Assembly: GCA_038217425.1 (NCBI GenBank)
Contig: JBBQPM010000285.1
Location: forward strand, 1-6,632
Reading direction: 5' to 3'
DNA: 6,632 nt
DNA from: JAIEPT01 sp038217425
Lineage (GTDB): Bacteria > Planctomycetota > Planctomycetia > Gemmatales > Gemmataceae
Position numbers and translations under genes: made by a program. Under the pieces are notes generated by a model. It was not told where the DNA came from. It saw nothing but the letters and a program-made list of their open reading frames with translations, and did not search any database. Shown piece after piece: positions 1 to 6,599 of this stretch. Numbering within the stretch: position 1 is the stretch's first letter; every line of letters begins with the position of its first letter.

Positions 1-72
1 GCAGTTTGTCCAAGAGCGTAGGTTTGGGTGGCTGCGGGCGCTTTGGTGGAAGGATCATCCTTGAACCCTTGC

Positions 73-117
73 AAAAAAAAGAAACTAATCCGTTACCCGT
101 CAGTATGATACGTAAGG
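73..117 (-). terminator. Possible weak intrinsic terminator after the kinase gene
   Basis: Read on the minus strand, the kinase stop codon is followed after a few bases by a weak stem. CCTTAC (plus 112-117) can pair with GTAACGG (plus 90-96) with one bulged base around a 15-base loop. Nine bases later comes a run of eight T (plus 73-80). The position and the T run suit a rho-independent terminator, but the stem is short and AT-containing and the T run does not directly abut it. The rest of 1-121 shows no recognisable gene. Confidence 0.25.
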
Positions 118-121
118 CTAG

Positions 122-2953
122 TCAACGTTGAAAGGGCTGGTTCTTGAGGCCCAACCTGGCGGTCCAGGGGGGAGTTTTTCCTTCGATGTATAAGCCGCCG
201 AAATAAGAACTACTAACTATCACATTGCCGACCACCGCGTTTCTGAATTGCGTTGGCTTGGCCCATGCTTCCAGCGTGAACTCTTTACTAAACTCCTTGC
301 GGTTTTCGGGTTTAATCACTTCCTTGGGTAACGTGACGATTGACTTGCCGTCAAATTCAAGGACGAAATTGCCCGAATTTGGCAAAGGTCGAGAATCCCC
401 GGTCCGCGTCCACTTCGCTCCTTCGATCTTGCCGTGATGCCCGTTGCCGGAGGAGTCGATGAGCTTATCGCCCGAGTTTTCGTCGCAATGGTAGAGGGCG
501 ACGGTGTCGGCATCCGGGGTGAAGCGAGCGGGGGGCGTGAAGTCCTGGTCGTAGCGAGCGATTTTCGAGATGCGGATTTCGTCCAACGAGCCGATGAATC
601 CACCGCCCAGTTGGAAGACTCCCAGTTGGGACGGGCCGCCTTTCCCGTCCAACATTTTGCCGTCGATGTAAACGGCTTGCACTTTGGCGTTTCGAACGGA
701 AGCAAAATGCACGCGTTTACCGAGGGCGACCGGAAAGGGGCCCTGACGAGAGGTGGGGCCCACACTGTAGTAGCAGATACCGGGCCCCGGTTTCTTTGTG
801 AAATATTCAAAACGAGGAGCGTTGCCGAAGCCGAGCAGTCTCCCGTGGGGGGATTTTTCGTCGAGGACGACGTAGCCCTCTAGGGTCCAATCGACTTTGT
901 TCGGCGGTTCGGTGAGCGAGGAGACATCGATCTTGCTGTTCGCGTCGAATTCGAGTTTGTAGCGTCCTGCGGGAGTCGGCGGCGCCGTTGTCGGCGGCGT
1001 CTTCGTCTTCGTCTTGGCGACGCCTTCGTCCTTCTTCTTGAACGACACGCGCACCCGGGCCGCGTCCTTGCTGTTGATCGCGAACGTCCGGGCGCTGAAC
1101 TCCAGACCCGCGGCCGTGTCGTTCACCCGCAGCTCGTACTCGCCCGTCGGCATCTTCTGCGATTTGACCGAATACTCTTTGCCCGACTTCTTATCGACCA
1201 GCTTGAGATCGCCGAGCTTGTCGAGAGCGACGGTGACGCTGTCGTCCTCGACCTCGACGATGAACTCGCCTTCGTTGTTTTGCAAACGAATGACGAAGAC
1301 GGCCGCGACGATCAGAGCGAGAAAACCCAGCATCCCGGCGACGATCCAGGGGCGACGACGGCGCGGCGGGTTCTGCTCGGTCAAGGTCTGAGGAACGACG
1401 GTCGTGCGCTCGACGCTTTTTGGAACCAACGTCGTTTGCGCGGGTGTCTGAGTCCGTTCTCGCTCCAGGGCCCGAATTCGTTTGACGACTTCGTCGGCGC
1501 TGGCGATCCGCTTGGCCGAGTCTTTTTCCAGGAGCCCCATGACGAGCGCGGAGAGCCCAGGCGGGAGTTTCGCATTCATCGAGTGGGGCGCCGCCGGTTC
1601 GTGCAAGGCGACGGCCATCAACGTCGAGACGGTGTCGTTGCCCGAAAAGGGTTGGCAGCCGGTACACATGCGATACAGGGCGACGCCCAGGCTCCAGAGA
1701 TCGCTACGGGCATCGACGACGTCGCCGCGCGCCTGCTCGGGCGCCATGTAGGCGGGCGTACCGATGATGGCGCCTTGCTGGGTCAACCCGGAATCTTGCT
1801 GCGAAGCGCGTGCCAGGCCGAAGTCGAGAATTTTCACGCGAAACGAAGATGGCTGAACGCTGAGAGATGAAGCGACGGTTTCTTCTTCATCCTTCATCCT
1901 TTCGCCCTCATCCTTGATTTCGAGCCAAACGTTGCCCGGCTTGATGTCGCGATGGACCAGGCCATGACTGTGCGCGGCTCGCAGCGCCTGCGCCATCTCG
2001 CGGCCAATCTTCAATACGTCGTCGATCGGCAGCACCGTTTCGCGTTCCAGGCGGACGTCGAGCGGCTCGCCTTTCAGGAATTCCATGGCCAGGAAGGGGA
2101 CGCCGCGATCTTCATCGACTTGATAGACGCGGACGATGTTGTCGTGTTCGACGGCGGCCATCGACTGGGCTTCGCGCAGGAAGCGTTTGCCGGCGCTGGC
2201 GCTGGCGGCGAGCGCGGGGAGCATCGCCTTGATAGCGACCAGGCGTTTGAGCTTCGGATCTTCGCCTTTGAAGACGACCCCCATGCCGCCGTGGCCGAGG
2301 ATTTTCAGGACGCGGTACTTTCCCAGGCGACCGATTTCGTCGGCATGCTGCGCAGGGGCGAGGAAATCGGTGAGGCTCGGGCGGTCGTCGTCGGCGGCGT
2401 CGTCCGGATGGCTTTGGGTCGAGTCGGGCTTGCTGACCGGCGGCTCCGTCGGCGCGTCTCCCGTGGGAGCATGCTTGGGGGGTACAGTACGCAGGTCGTC
2501 CGCGATTTGCGGCGACTTGGGCGGCATGGTCTGCATCTCTTCGGAGCGGGCAGCGCTCACGGCCGTCGCCGCGGGCTGCGGCACCAGGACGGCCTGTCCG
2601 CAACCGGGACATTTAACCTTCTTGCCCTGATGCAATTCCTTGACGGAGAGCTTCTTTTGGCAGGAGGGGCAGGCCAGCGAGATCATGGGAGCAACCTGGT
2701 ACCTGGTCGAGGCCGACTTCAAGGACTTCATGACGGTAAGGAGGATGGGATTCTGGATCGGCCCCGGCAACGTATCAGAACCGGCCAGGGCATCGGTGAG
2801 CGTGTCGTGCGAGGGAAGGTTGCGTTTGAGCCTGGCGAGGCATGCGGCGCAGTTCGCGACGTGGGTCTCCAGTTCTTCGATGACGGAGTCCTTGGAGCCC
2901 CCTTTGAACAGGAGGGACAAGTCGGCGACGGATGGACAGGTAGCGAGAGACAT
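122..2953 (-). CDS. Transmembrane Ser/Thr protein kinase with zinc-finger N-terminus and LamG-like C-terminus
   Basis: This 943-residue protein phosphorylates Ser/Thr on partner proteins at the inner face of the membrane. Domains in order: a zf-HC2-like anti-sigma finger (C6, H31, C35, C38); a zinc ribbon (C95, C98, C115, C118); a Pro/Asp-rich linker; and a kinase domain at about 213-495. Its catalytic residues are intact: glycine loop GHGGMG 220-225, K242, E261, HRD 334-336, K338, N341, DFG 377-379, APE 404-406. RRRR 531-534 precedes one membrane helix at about 536-555, so the C-terminus should face outward. A LamG/concanavalin-like domain spans about 664-850. A second begins at 862 but stops after about 80 residues, roughly half the usual length. 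Residues 346-371 are an unusual insert. The start is supported by AGGGGAG just upstream and by the finger beginning at once. It lies 86 bases downstream of the sigma factor gene and is probably co-transcribed. The kinase call is secure; substrate and ligand are unknown. Confidence 0.95.
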   Translation of the reverse strand: MSLATCPSVADLSLLFKGGSKDSVIEELETHVANCAACLARLKRNLPSHDTLTDALAGSDTLPGPIQNPILLTVMKSLKSASTRYQVAPMISLACPSCQKKLSVKELHQGKKVKCPGCGQAVLVPQPAATAVSAARSEEMQTMPPKSPQIADDLRTVPPKHAPTGDAPTEPPVSKPDSTQSHPDDAADDDRPSLTDFLAPAQHADEIGRLGKYRVLKILGHGGMGVVFKGEDPKLKRLVAIKAMLPALAASASAGKRFLREAQSMAAVEHDNIVRVYQVDEDRGVPFLAMEFLKGEPLDVRLERETVLPIDDVLKIGREMAQALRAAHSHGLVHRDIKPGNVWLEIKDEGERMKDEEETVASSLSVQPSSFRVKILDFGLARASQQDSGLTQQGAIIGTPAYMAPEQARGDVVDARSDLWSLGVALYRMCTGCQPFSGNDTVSTLMAVALHEPAAPHSMNAKLPPGLSALVMGLLEKDSAKRIASADEVVKRIRALERERTQTPAQTTLVPKSVERTTVVPQTLTEQNPPRRRRPWIVAGMLGFLALIVAAVFVIRLQNNEGEFIVEVEDDSVTVALDKLGDLKLVDKKSGKEYSVKSQKMPTGEYELRVNDTAAGLEFSARTFAINSKDAARVRVSFKKKDEGVAKTKTKTPPTTAPPTPAGRYKLEFDANSKIDVSSLTEPPNKVDWTLEGYVVLDEKSPHGRLLGFGNAPRFEYFTKKPGPGICYYSVGPTSRQGPFPVALGKRVHFASVRNAKVQAVYIDGKMLDGKGGPSQLGVFQLGGGFIGSLDEIRISKIARYDQDFTPPARFTPDADTVALYHCDENSGDKLIDSSGNGHHGKIEGAKWTRTGDSRPLPNSGNFVLEFDGKSIVTLPKEVIKPENRKEFSKEFTLEAWAKPTQFRNAVVGNVIVSSSYFGGLYIEGKTPPWTARLGLKNQPFQR
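1844..1918 (-). repeat. GGATGAA-type repeat tract inside the kinase gene
   Basis: On the plus strand TTCATCC occurs twice in tandem (1886-1892 and 1893-1899), with a diverged third copy CTCATCC at 1908-1914. GATGAAG at 1866-1872 forms a 7-bp dyad with CTTCATC at 1885-1891 across 12 bases. The tract is translated in frame as kinase residues 346-370, rich in K, D and E and then in S. It separates the strand after the catalytic loop (NVWLE) from the strand leading into DFG. In most kinases of this group that turn is only a few residues long. From memory, similar GGATGAA tracts occur in planctomycete intergenic DNA; I could not check this. Confidence 0.6.
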
Positions 2954-3039
2954 GGCTCCCCTTCATTCTGAGAGTGAGGCGACGGCTGCCAAACTAAAGT
3001 ATGAATGGGGAGGCGGCAACCTGTCGAGAAAAGCAGAAA

Positions 3040-3603
3040 CTAATCGAGAAGACCGCCCAACTCTTCGCGCAGGCGGCGCAGCACTCGACATTTCGCCAGG
3101 TATACGGCATTCTCGGTGATGCCCAATTCCCGCGCCACTTCGAGTGCCGGGCGCCCCTTGGCGACGAACTCCCAGCAAGCTTTCCAGGTCGTCGAGTTGA
3201 AGTCAGTCTTGAGAAGTTCCAGAGCCCGACGCGTCAAGTCGTTGCGGTATTCCGTTTCCCAAAACGCCTGCATCGGATCGGAGACGGCCGGTTCCGAGTT
3301 CGCGTCGAGTAAGACGGGGCCCCATTTCACATCTCGGCGTTTGCGTTCCCGGAACTTGTTGATCGCGATGGTGCGCAGGTAGTTGCGAAACCTACCGCTC
3401 GGATTGTACTGAAACGTCGGGAGCGATTGCAGAAGGATCAGGAAGACGTCTTGAACGAGGTCGCCCGCCTCCTCGTCCTTGGCGCCCGCTTGTTGGGCCC
3501 AGCGAAATAGCATGGGAGCGTAGAGATGGATGAATCGCTCCCAGGCTTCTTTATCGGAAGTTTGCCGAACGCGTTCCAAGAGGGTGATGGGCGTGGTATC
3601 CAT
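3040..3603 (-). CDS. ECF-type RNA polymerase sigma factor
   Basis: This 187-residue protein is a sigma-70 family factor of the extracytoplasmic function class. It directs RNA polymerase to its own promoter set. Region 2 lies at about 15-90, with the core-binding helix DLVQDVFLIL at 48-57 and the aromatic/basic stretch FRNYLRTIAINKFRERKRR after it. Region 4 lies at about 118-180, with a helix-turn-helix in ALEVARELGITENAVYLA (153-170). No region 1.1 or 3 is present, and length is normal for the class. The ATG at 3601-3603 was chosen because MDTTP..LLERVR is the usual opening of planctomycete members. The frame stays open upstream to 3765, but that extension is Arg/Trp-rich and unlike any sigma factor. 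No Shine-Dalgarno is visible. It lies just upstream of the kinase gene, whose N-terminal zinc finger may regulate it. Confidence 0.93.
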   Translation of the reverse strand: MDTTPITLLERVRQTSDKEAWERFIHLYAPMLFRWAQQAGAKDEEAGDLVQDVFLILLQSLPTFQYNPSGRFRNYLRTIAINKFRERKRRDVKWGPVLLDANSEPAVSDPMQAFWETEYRNDLTRRALELLKTDFNSTTWKACWEFVAKGRPALEVARELGITENAVYLAKCRVLRRLREELGGLLD

Positions 3604-3727
3604 TACGGTTGGACAGGATCTCAGAAATGGGGCGTAGGGCCAACCCACGCATTCTACGCGGTCGTTGATTCCTCGTCGATCTTTGCTCACGAACACAAGC
3701 CATCGTGTCCTACGAGTCAGCCATCGC

Positions 3728-3755
3728 ATTTCACGACTTATCGCAACTTTGACAA
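3728..3755 (-). promoter_or_regulatory. Candidate promoter for the sigma factor-kinase unit
   Basis: On the minus strand TTGTCA (plus 3750-3755) is followed after 16 bases by TGAAAT (plus 3728-3733). These match the housekeeping -35 and -10 consensus at 5/6 and 4/6 positions. The site lies about 125 bases upstream of the sigma factor start, in sequence with no supported gene. Such matches arise by chance, and the planctomycete consensus is not well defined, so this is only a candidate. Confidence 0.2.
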
Positions 3756-3853
3756 GAAAATCCACCTGCCGGTCCCGCTGAGATTACGGAAGGTTGTTGC
3801 CGATATGCTTTCAAATCTTGATACAACTCCCAAATCTGCTGCTGCACCTGCTC

Positions 3854-4166
3854 GATGGCCAGGCGGTGTTGCTCGTTGTTGCCGGACAACCAACCGCATT
3901 GCGCCGACGTGGCGAAATTGCAGGTGCATCCTATCCCGCGCCGCGGCGGGGTTGGGGAAAGCCCTGATGCGGGCAGCCGAATCCACCACGGCTCTCGAAG
4001 CCGACCGAACGTTGCTCGTGCTCGATACGGTCACCGGCAGCGATACCGAGCGAATCTACGCCCGTCTGGAATGGCAGCTCTGCGGGTGATTCCCGGATAG
4101 ACTCTCTGGCCGCAAGGAGGGCGGTGTAGCACGACCTTCTTCTATCGCATTCTGGTTCGCAATTAG
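3854..4166 (+). pseudogene. Decayed GNAT-family N-acetyltransferase
   Basis: Pieces of a GNAT acetyltransferase (acetyl-CoA dependent N-acylation) appear in order but in changing frames. DGQAVLLVVAG starts at 3854. A different frame then gives NQPHCADVAKLQVHP from 3888. A third gives KALMRAAE and TLLVLDTVTGSDTERIYARLEWQ from 3958. From 4086 the frame returns to VIPG, then a TAG at 4098-4100, then TLWPQGGRCSTTFFYRILVRN ending at TAG 4164-4166. The apparent lesions are loss of about 15 residues near 3885, one extra G in the GGGG run 3954-3957, one lost G in 4084-4086, and a stop where the family has Tyr (VIPGYAL). The N-terminal third is not recognisable, although the frame starting at 3854 is open a little further upstream. 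The family call comes from the acetyl-CoA loop region and the C-terminal FFYR motif. Sequencing error could explain the two G-run changes but not all of the damage. Confidence 0.75.
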
Positions 4167-4397
4167 GAGGGCGAAGGTCGCCTTGATTGGGGCAGCTGAT
4201 TCTAGCCGTCGCTGGCTCCGGCGAAATCAAACTGCCCCGCGAATGCAAGCAGACGGGGGCATCGCGCTCAGCTTGGTGCTTGTAAGGTGTTGGCATGTCG
4301 GTTATGCTCGTGAGAGTAGAGGTGAGTTCGGCTCCGCGGTGAGGTTGCGCTGGTCATCTCTGTCCGCAACAACTTAACGTCAAGGGATCTCTCTGGC
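4167..4397. other. Intergenic stretch with no recognised gene
   Basis: About 230 bases lie between the acetyltransferase pseudogene and the STAS-like gene. A short perfect stem, GGCGA/TCGCC (4170-4174 with 4178-4182, three-base loop), sits just after the pseudogene stop and is followed by TT only. It is too weak to call a terminator. No convincing promoter or RNA gene was seen. Confidence 0.4.
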
Positions 4398-4775
4398 ATG
4401 CCATTTGAGCTTACGACGCCCGGTGACGTTTTGTTTGTTCGGGTATTTGGCGTCTTCACGGCTCCAGAACTCAACCACTTGGCAACCGAGGCCGAGATCG
4501 CTGAAGCCTCGCAGCTTATCTCGCTCGATCGAATCACGGACCTAACGGCTGTAGAACGGTTTGAAGTGGGCTTTCGGGAAATCTATTCCTTCGCAATTCG
4601 TCGCAGCTTCCAACGGTTTTCGAGAGTGATAAATTCCGCCATCGTCGTGCACGAACCCGTGCAGTTTGGTATCGCGCATGTCTATGAAGCGCTCAATGAG
4701 AATCCACAGATACAGCTTCGCATTGTGCGAAGCGTGGCGGAAGCAATCCAATGGTTCGGGTTGTCGGCTCAATGA
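4398..4775 (+). CDS. Small STAS/SpoIIAA-like protein of unknown function
   Basis: This 125-residue soluble protein has no signal peptide or membrane segment. It opens with a strand pair, LTTPGDVLFVRVFGVF (5-20), and a helix, APELNHLATEAEIAE (22-36). A strand ending in a conserved-looking RITDLTAVE follows (45-53), then a long helix, the strand SAIVVHEPVQFGIAHVYEAL (80-99) and a C-terminal strand-helix, IQLRIVRSVAEAIQWF (105-120). This alternation resembles STAS or SpoIIAA-like domains, often protein-interaction modules in signalling, and similar short proteins occur scattered through bacteria. I recognise the pattern but not a named gene. AAGGG at 4382-4386 lies about 11 bases before the ATG, a loose ribosome site. 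It has no partner kinase or phosphatase next to it. Codon use looks less GC-rich than in the kinase or SDR genes, which fits an accessory gene. Confidence 0.7.
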   Translation: MPFELTTPGDVLFVRVFGVFTAPELNHLATEAEIAEASQLISLDRITDLTAVERFEVGFREIYSFAIRRSFQRFSRVINSAIVVHEPVQFGIAHVYEALNENPQIQLRIVRSVAEAIQWFGLSAQ

Positions 4776-4919
4776 CGAACCTTGGGGAAGCCAAATGTCT
4801 GAGAAACTATAGAAGGCACCCGGATTCCCAGATCTGAGCTCCTTCACCAGATGGAAAATTGGGTCAGACAACAATTTAGCACCCAAAACCTCGGCCTCCT
4901 CAGCCACGCAGCATAACGA

Positions 4920-5207
4920 TCATCTGCCGATTCGCGCACGCTTATCTCGCAGGGCGGCAATGGTCGGGGCACTGTAGTACCCTACTGACTCCGGTCGGTA
5001 CCGATCGTCGCAATGCCCGCGTAGGATTGGCGATTTTTGTACCGCGGGGTCCGGAATCGCCTGCACCGTATCAGAGGCGGCGAACTTGTAGGGCGCCGCG
5101 TCGCTGTTGTTGTCACGTGCCACTGTGGTTGCCGACTGCGGTGCAAGTGCGGAGAAGGTGAAGGCCGTCGAGAGTTCGCCTGGACCGCCGACGTTGTTCG
5201 TGCAGAT
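4920..5207 (-). CDS. Unassigned open frame, possibly a gene remnant
   Basis: The frame is open for 95 codons from just after a stop at 5208-5210 to TGA at 4920-4922. A GTG at 5121-5123 would give 67 residues. Upstream of that GTG the frame still reads smoothly as a Thr/Ser/Ala-rich stretch (GELSTAFTFSALAPQSATT) and continues into ARDNNSDAAPYKFAASDTVQ. Third codon positions are mostly G or C, as in the real genes here, and Phe is always TTC. That suggests former or present coding sequence. No start codon with a ribosome site explains the whole frame, so it may be the tail of a broken gene. I do not recognise the product, and the second half (after about 5040) looks less coding-like. Confidence 0.25.
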   Translation of the reverse strand: MCTNNVGGPGELSTAFTFSALAPQSATTVARDNNSDAAPYKFAASDTVQAIPDPAVQKSPILRGHCDDRYRPESVGYYSAPTIAALRDKRARIGR

Positions 5208-5310
5208 TCATTTTTCAAACTGTAAGATTCCCAGTGACGCCTGGTATTCCCTTCTGAGCGGAACGGTATCGACTCCAACTGACGAGGTCGAATGAACCGC
5301 TGGCGAAACC

Positions 5311-5314
5311 GAGG
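5311..5314 (+). promoter_or_regulatory. Ribosome binding site of the membrane protein gene
   Basis: GAGG lies six bases before the ATG at 5321. Clear Shine-Dalgarno sites are not universal in this window, so this one supports the chosen start. Confidence 0.7.
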
Positions 5315-5320
5315 TGTAAC

Positions 5321-5797
5321 ATGTTCTTGACCGCATTTACTCTCACGCATGTACTGATTAGCCTGATCGGAATCTTCTCGGGATTCATTTTCGCCTACGG
5401 GGTGGTTGCTGCGAAACGGTTCGACCGATGGAACGCGGTCTTCCTCTGGACCACAGTTCTCACCAGTGTGACGGGCTTCCTATTTCCGTTCGAACGTTTC
5501 CTGCCGTCGCACGCTTTGGGCATTTTGTCGCTGGTCGTCCTCGGGGTTGCGTTTTATGCACTTTACGGACGTCGCCTGGCAGGGGCCTGGCGGGCGACTT
5601 ACGCGATCAGCGCCCTGGTTGCCCTCTACTTCAACGTCTTCGTACTCATCGTGCAATCGTTTCAGAAAGTCTCGCCGCTGAAGACCTTGGCGCCCAACCA
5701 AACGGAGCCGCCGTTTCTGCTGACGCAAGCGGCCTTTCTAATTCTCTTCATCGGGCTTGCCGTCCGGTCCCGTTGGGCTCAATTTCGCTCGAACTAA
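5321..5797 (+). CDS. Five-helix integral membrane protein, conserved hypothetical
   Basis: This 158-residue protein is almost entirely membrane-embedded. Hydrophobic segments lie at about 5-29, 37-57, 64-83, 91-114 and 131-148. Short basic loops (KRFDR 32-36, GRR 83-85) would mark cytoplasmic sides. Conserved-looking stretches include LIGIFSGF (15-22), SVTGFLFPFERFLPSHALGILSLVVL (49-74) and LNP-like spacing near TLAPNQTEPPFLLTQ (122-135). I recall similar proteins of this size, with the TGFLFP...LPSHA.GILSL pattern, as unannotated membrane proteins in many bacteria; no function is known to me. No heme-binding His pair or transporter signature is visible, although H10 and H64 lie in or near helices. 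A ribosome site precedes the ATG. The SDR gene begins 33 bases after its stop, which suggests one transcript. Confidence 0.88.
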   Translation: MFLTAFTLTHVLISLIGIFSGFIFAYGVVAAKRFDRWNAVFLWTTVLTSVTGFLFPFERFLPSHALGILSLVVLGVAFYALYGRRLAGAWRATYAISALVALYFNVFVLIVQSFQKVSPLKTLAPNQTEPPFLLTQAAFLILFIGLAVRSRWAQFRSN

Positions 5798-5819
5798 GCA
5801 ACTGTTCCACTTTCAACAC

Positions 5820-5824
5820 AGGAG
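5820..5824 (+). promoter_or_regulatory. Ribosome binding site of the SDR gene
   Basis: AGGAG lies six bases before the ATG at 5831. It is the strongest Shine-Dalgarno match in the window and fixes the start. Confidence 0.8.
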
Positions 5825-5830
5825 AATGCC

Positions 5831-6580
5831 ATGAACCGACTCAAGGGAAGAATCGCCGTCGTCACCGGGGCGTCCAAGGGCATCGGCGCCGCGATCGCCG
5901 AACATCTGGCCGCGGAGGGGGCGGCCGTCGTCGTCAACTACGCCAGCAGCAAGGCCGGCGCCGACGCCGTCGTCAAACGGATCGCCGAGAAGGACGGCCG
6001 GGCCATCGCGGTGCAGGCCGACGTCTCCAGGCCGGAAGACATTCAACGCCTGTTTGCGGAGACGAAGAAAGCGTTCGGCAGCGCCGACATCCTCGTCAAC
6101 AACGCGGGCATCTACGAGTTTTCACCGTTGGAAGGGATCACGCCCGACCACTTCCACAAGCAGTTCAATCTCAACGTGCTCGGTCTGCTGCTGACGACGC
6201 AAGAGGCCGCCAAGCACTTCGGCCCAGGCGGCGCGAGCGTCGTGAATATCAGTTCGGTGGTAGCGACGCTATCCCCGGCCAACACTGCGGTTTACAGCGG
6301 CACCAAGGCGGCGGTCGATGCGATCACGCGTTCGCTCGCCAAGGAGTTGGGGGCTCGTGGTATCCGGGTGAACTCGATCAATCCCGGCATGGTCGAGACC
6401 GAAGGCGTGCACAGTGCGGGTCTTCACGCGAGTGATTTTCGCACGTCGATCGAAGCGCAAACGCCGCTCGGCAGGATCGGCCAACCCGACGACATCGCCG
6501 GCGCCGTCGTGTTCCTCGCTTCGCCGGAGTCGTCCTGGATCACTGGCGAATCGCTCCATATCTCGGGCGGCTATCGTTAA
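5831..6580 (+). CDS. Classical short-chain dehydrogenase/reductase (SDR)
   Basis: This 249-residue soluble enzyme has the standard length of classical SDRs and carries out NAD(P)(H)-dependent oxidation or reduction of an alcohol/carbonyl substrate. The nucleotide-binding motif TGASKGIG is at 12-19, D63 follows the fourth strand and NNAG is at 90-93. The catalytic set is intact: N115 (in NLNV), S142, Y155 and K159 (YSGTK 155-159). NPG at 184-186 and the C-terminal GQPDDIAGAVVFLASPES and ITGE..HISGG stretches are also classical. The turn after strand two reads VNYASSKAGAD with no acidic residue at its end, which favours NADP(H). It is closest in style to 3-oxoacyl-ACP reductase FabG or glucose 1-dehydrogenase-like members. 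These cannot be told apart by eye, so no symbol is given. With no fatty-acid genes beside it, a FabG role in fatty acid synthesis is not supported. Confidence 0.95.
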   Translation: MNRLKGRIAVVTGASKGIGAAIAEHLAAEGAAVVVNYASSKAGADAVVKRIAEKDGRAIAVQADVSRPEDIQRLFAETKKAFGSADILVNNAGIYEFSPLEGITPDHFHKQFNLNVLGLLLTTQEAAKHFGPGGASVVNISSVVATLSPANTAVYSGTKAAVDAITRSLAKELGARGIRVNSINPGMVETEGVHSAGLHASDFRTSIEAQTPLGRIGQPDDIAGAVVFLASPESSWITGESLHISGGYR

Positions 6581-6599
6581 CCGATCGAGAAAATCAGCA

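Larger units (their letters stand above)
4776..5320. other. Long gene-poor stretch between the STAS-like and membrane protein genes
   Basis: These 545 bases hold no gene I can identify. Frames on both strands are short and rich in Arg, Pro or Cys, as expected for shadows of non-coding GC-rich DNA. The one exception is the minus-strand frame at 4920-5207, listed separately. A 10-base perfect palindrome, TCGGTACCGA, occurs at 4995-5004. No RNA gene or terminator with a clear stem was seen. A promoter for the membrane protein gene presumably lies near the right end, but no convincing match was found. Confidence 0.4.

Noticed and set aside
1952..2971. Long plus-strand frame of 339 codons, with others at 434-883 and 1280-1870, antisense to the kinase
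   Set aside because: These are mirror frames of GC-rich kinase coding sequence. The minus-strand protein has full kinase motifs, and the antisense products show no domain.
80..3045. 11-base direct repeat AGAAACTAATC at 80-90 and 3035-3045, flanking the kinase gene
   Set aside because: Several 11-base matches are expected by chance in a window this size, and no other mobile-element sign accompanies it.
3604..3765. N-terminal extension of the sigma factor by 54 residues
   Set aside because: The extension is Arg/Trp-rich and unlike sigma factors. The family opening begins at the ATG at 3603, and the upstream part is better read as leader and promoter.
3526..4089. A 187-codon plus-strand open frame overlapping the sigma factor start and running into the acetyltransferase remnant
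   Set aside because: Its first part is antisense to the sigma factor and its middle is unrelated to any family. Only its last third matches GNAT, and only as one of several frame-shifted pieces.
4542..4907. Minus-strand frame of 121 codons over the STAS-like gene
   Set aside because: It is mostly antisense to the intact plus-strand gene and shows no family features or ribosome site.
4995..5004. Palindrome TCGGTACCGA as a possible operator
   Set aside because: Ten-base palindromes are common by chance, it occurs once, and it is over 300 bases from the nearest downstream start.
5260..5283. GGAACG upstream of the membrane protein as an ECF-type -35 element
   Set aside because: No matching -10 element at the expected spacing; the GACGAGG there is a poor fit.
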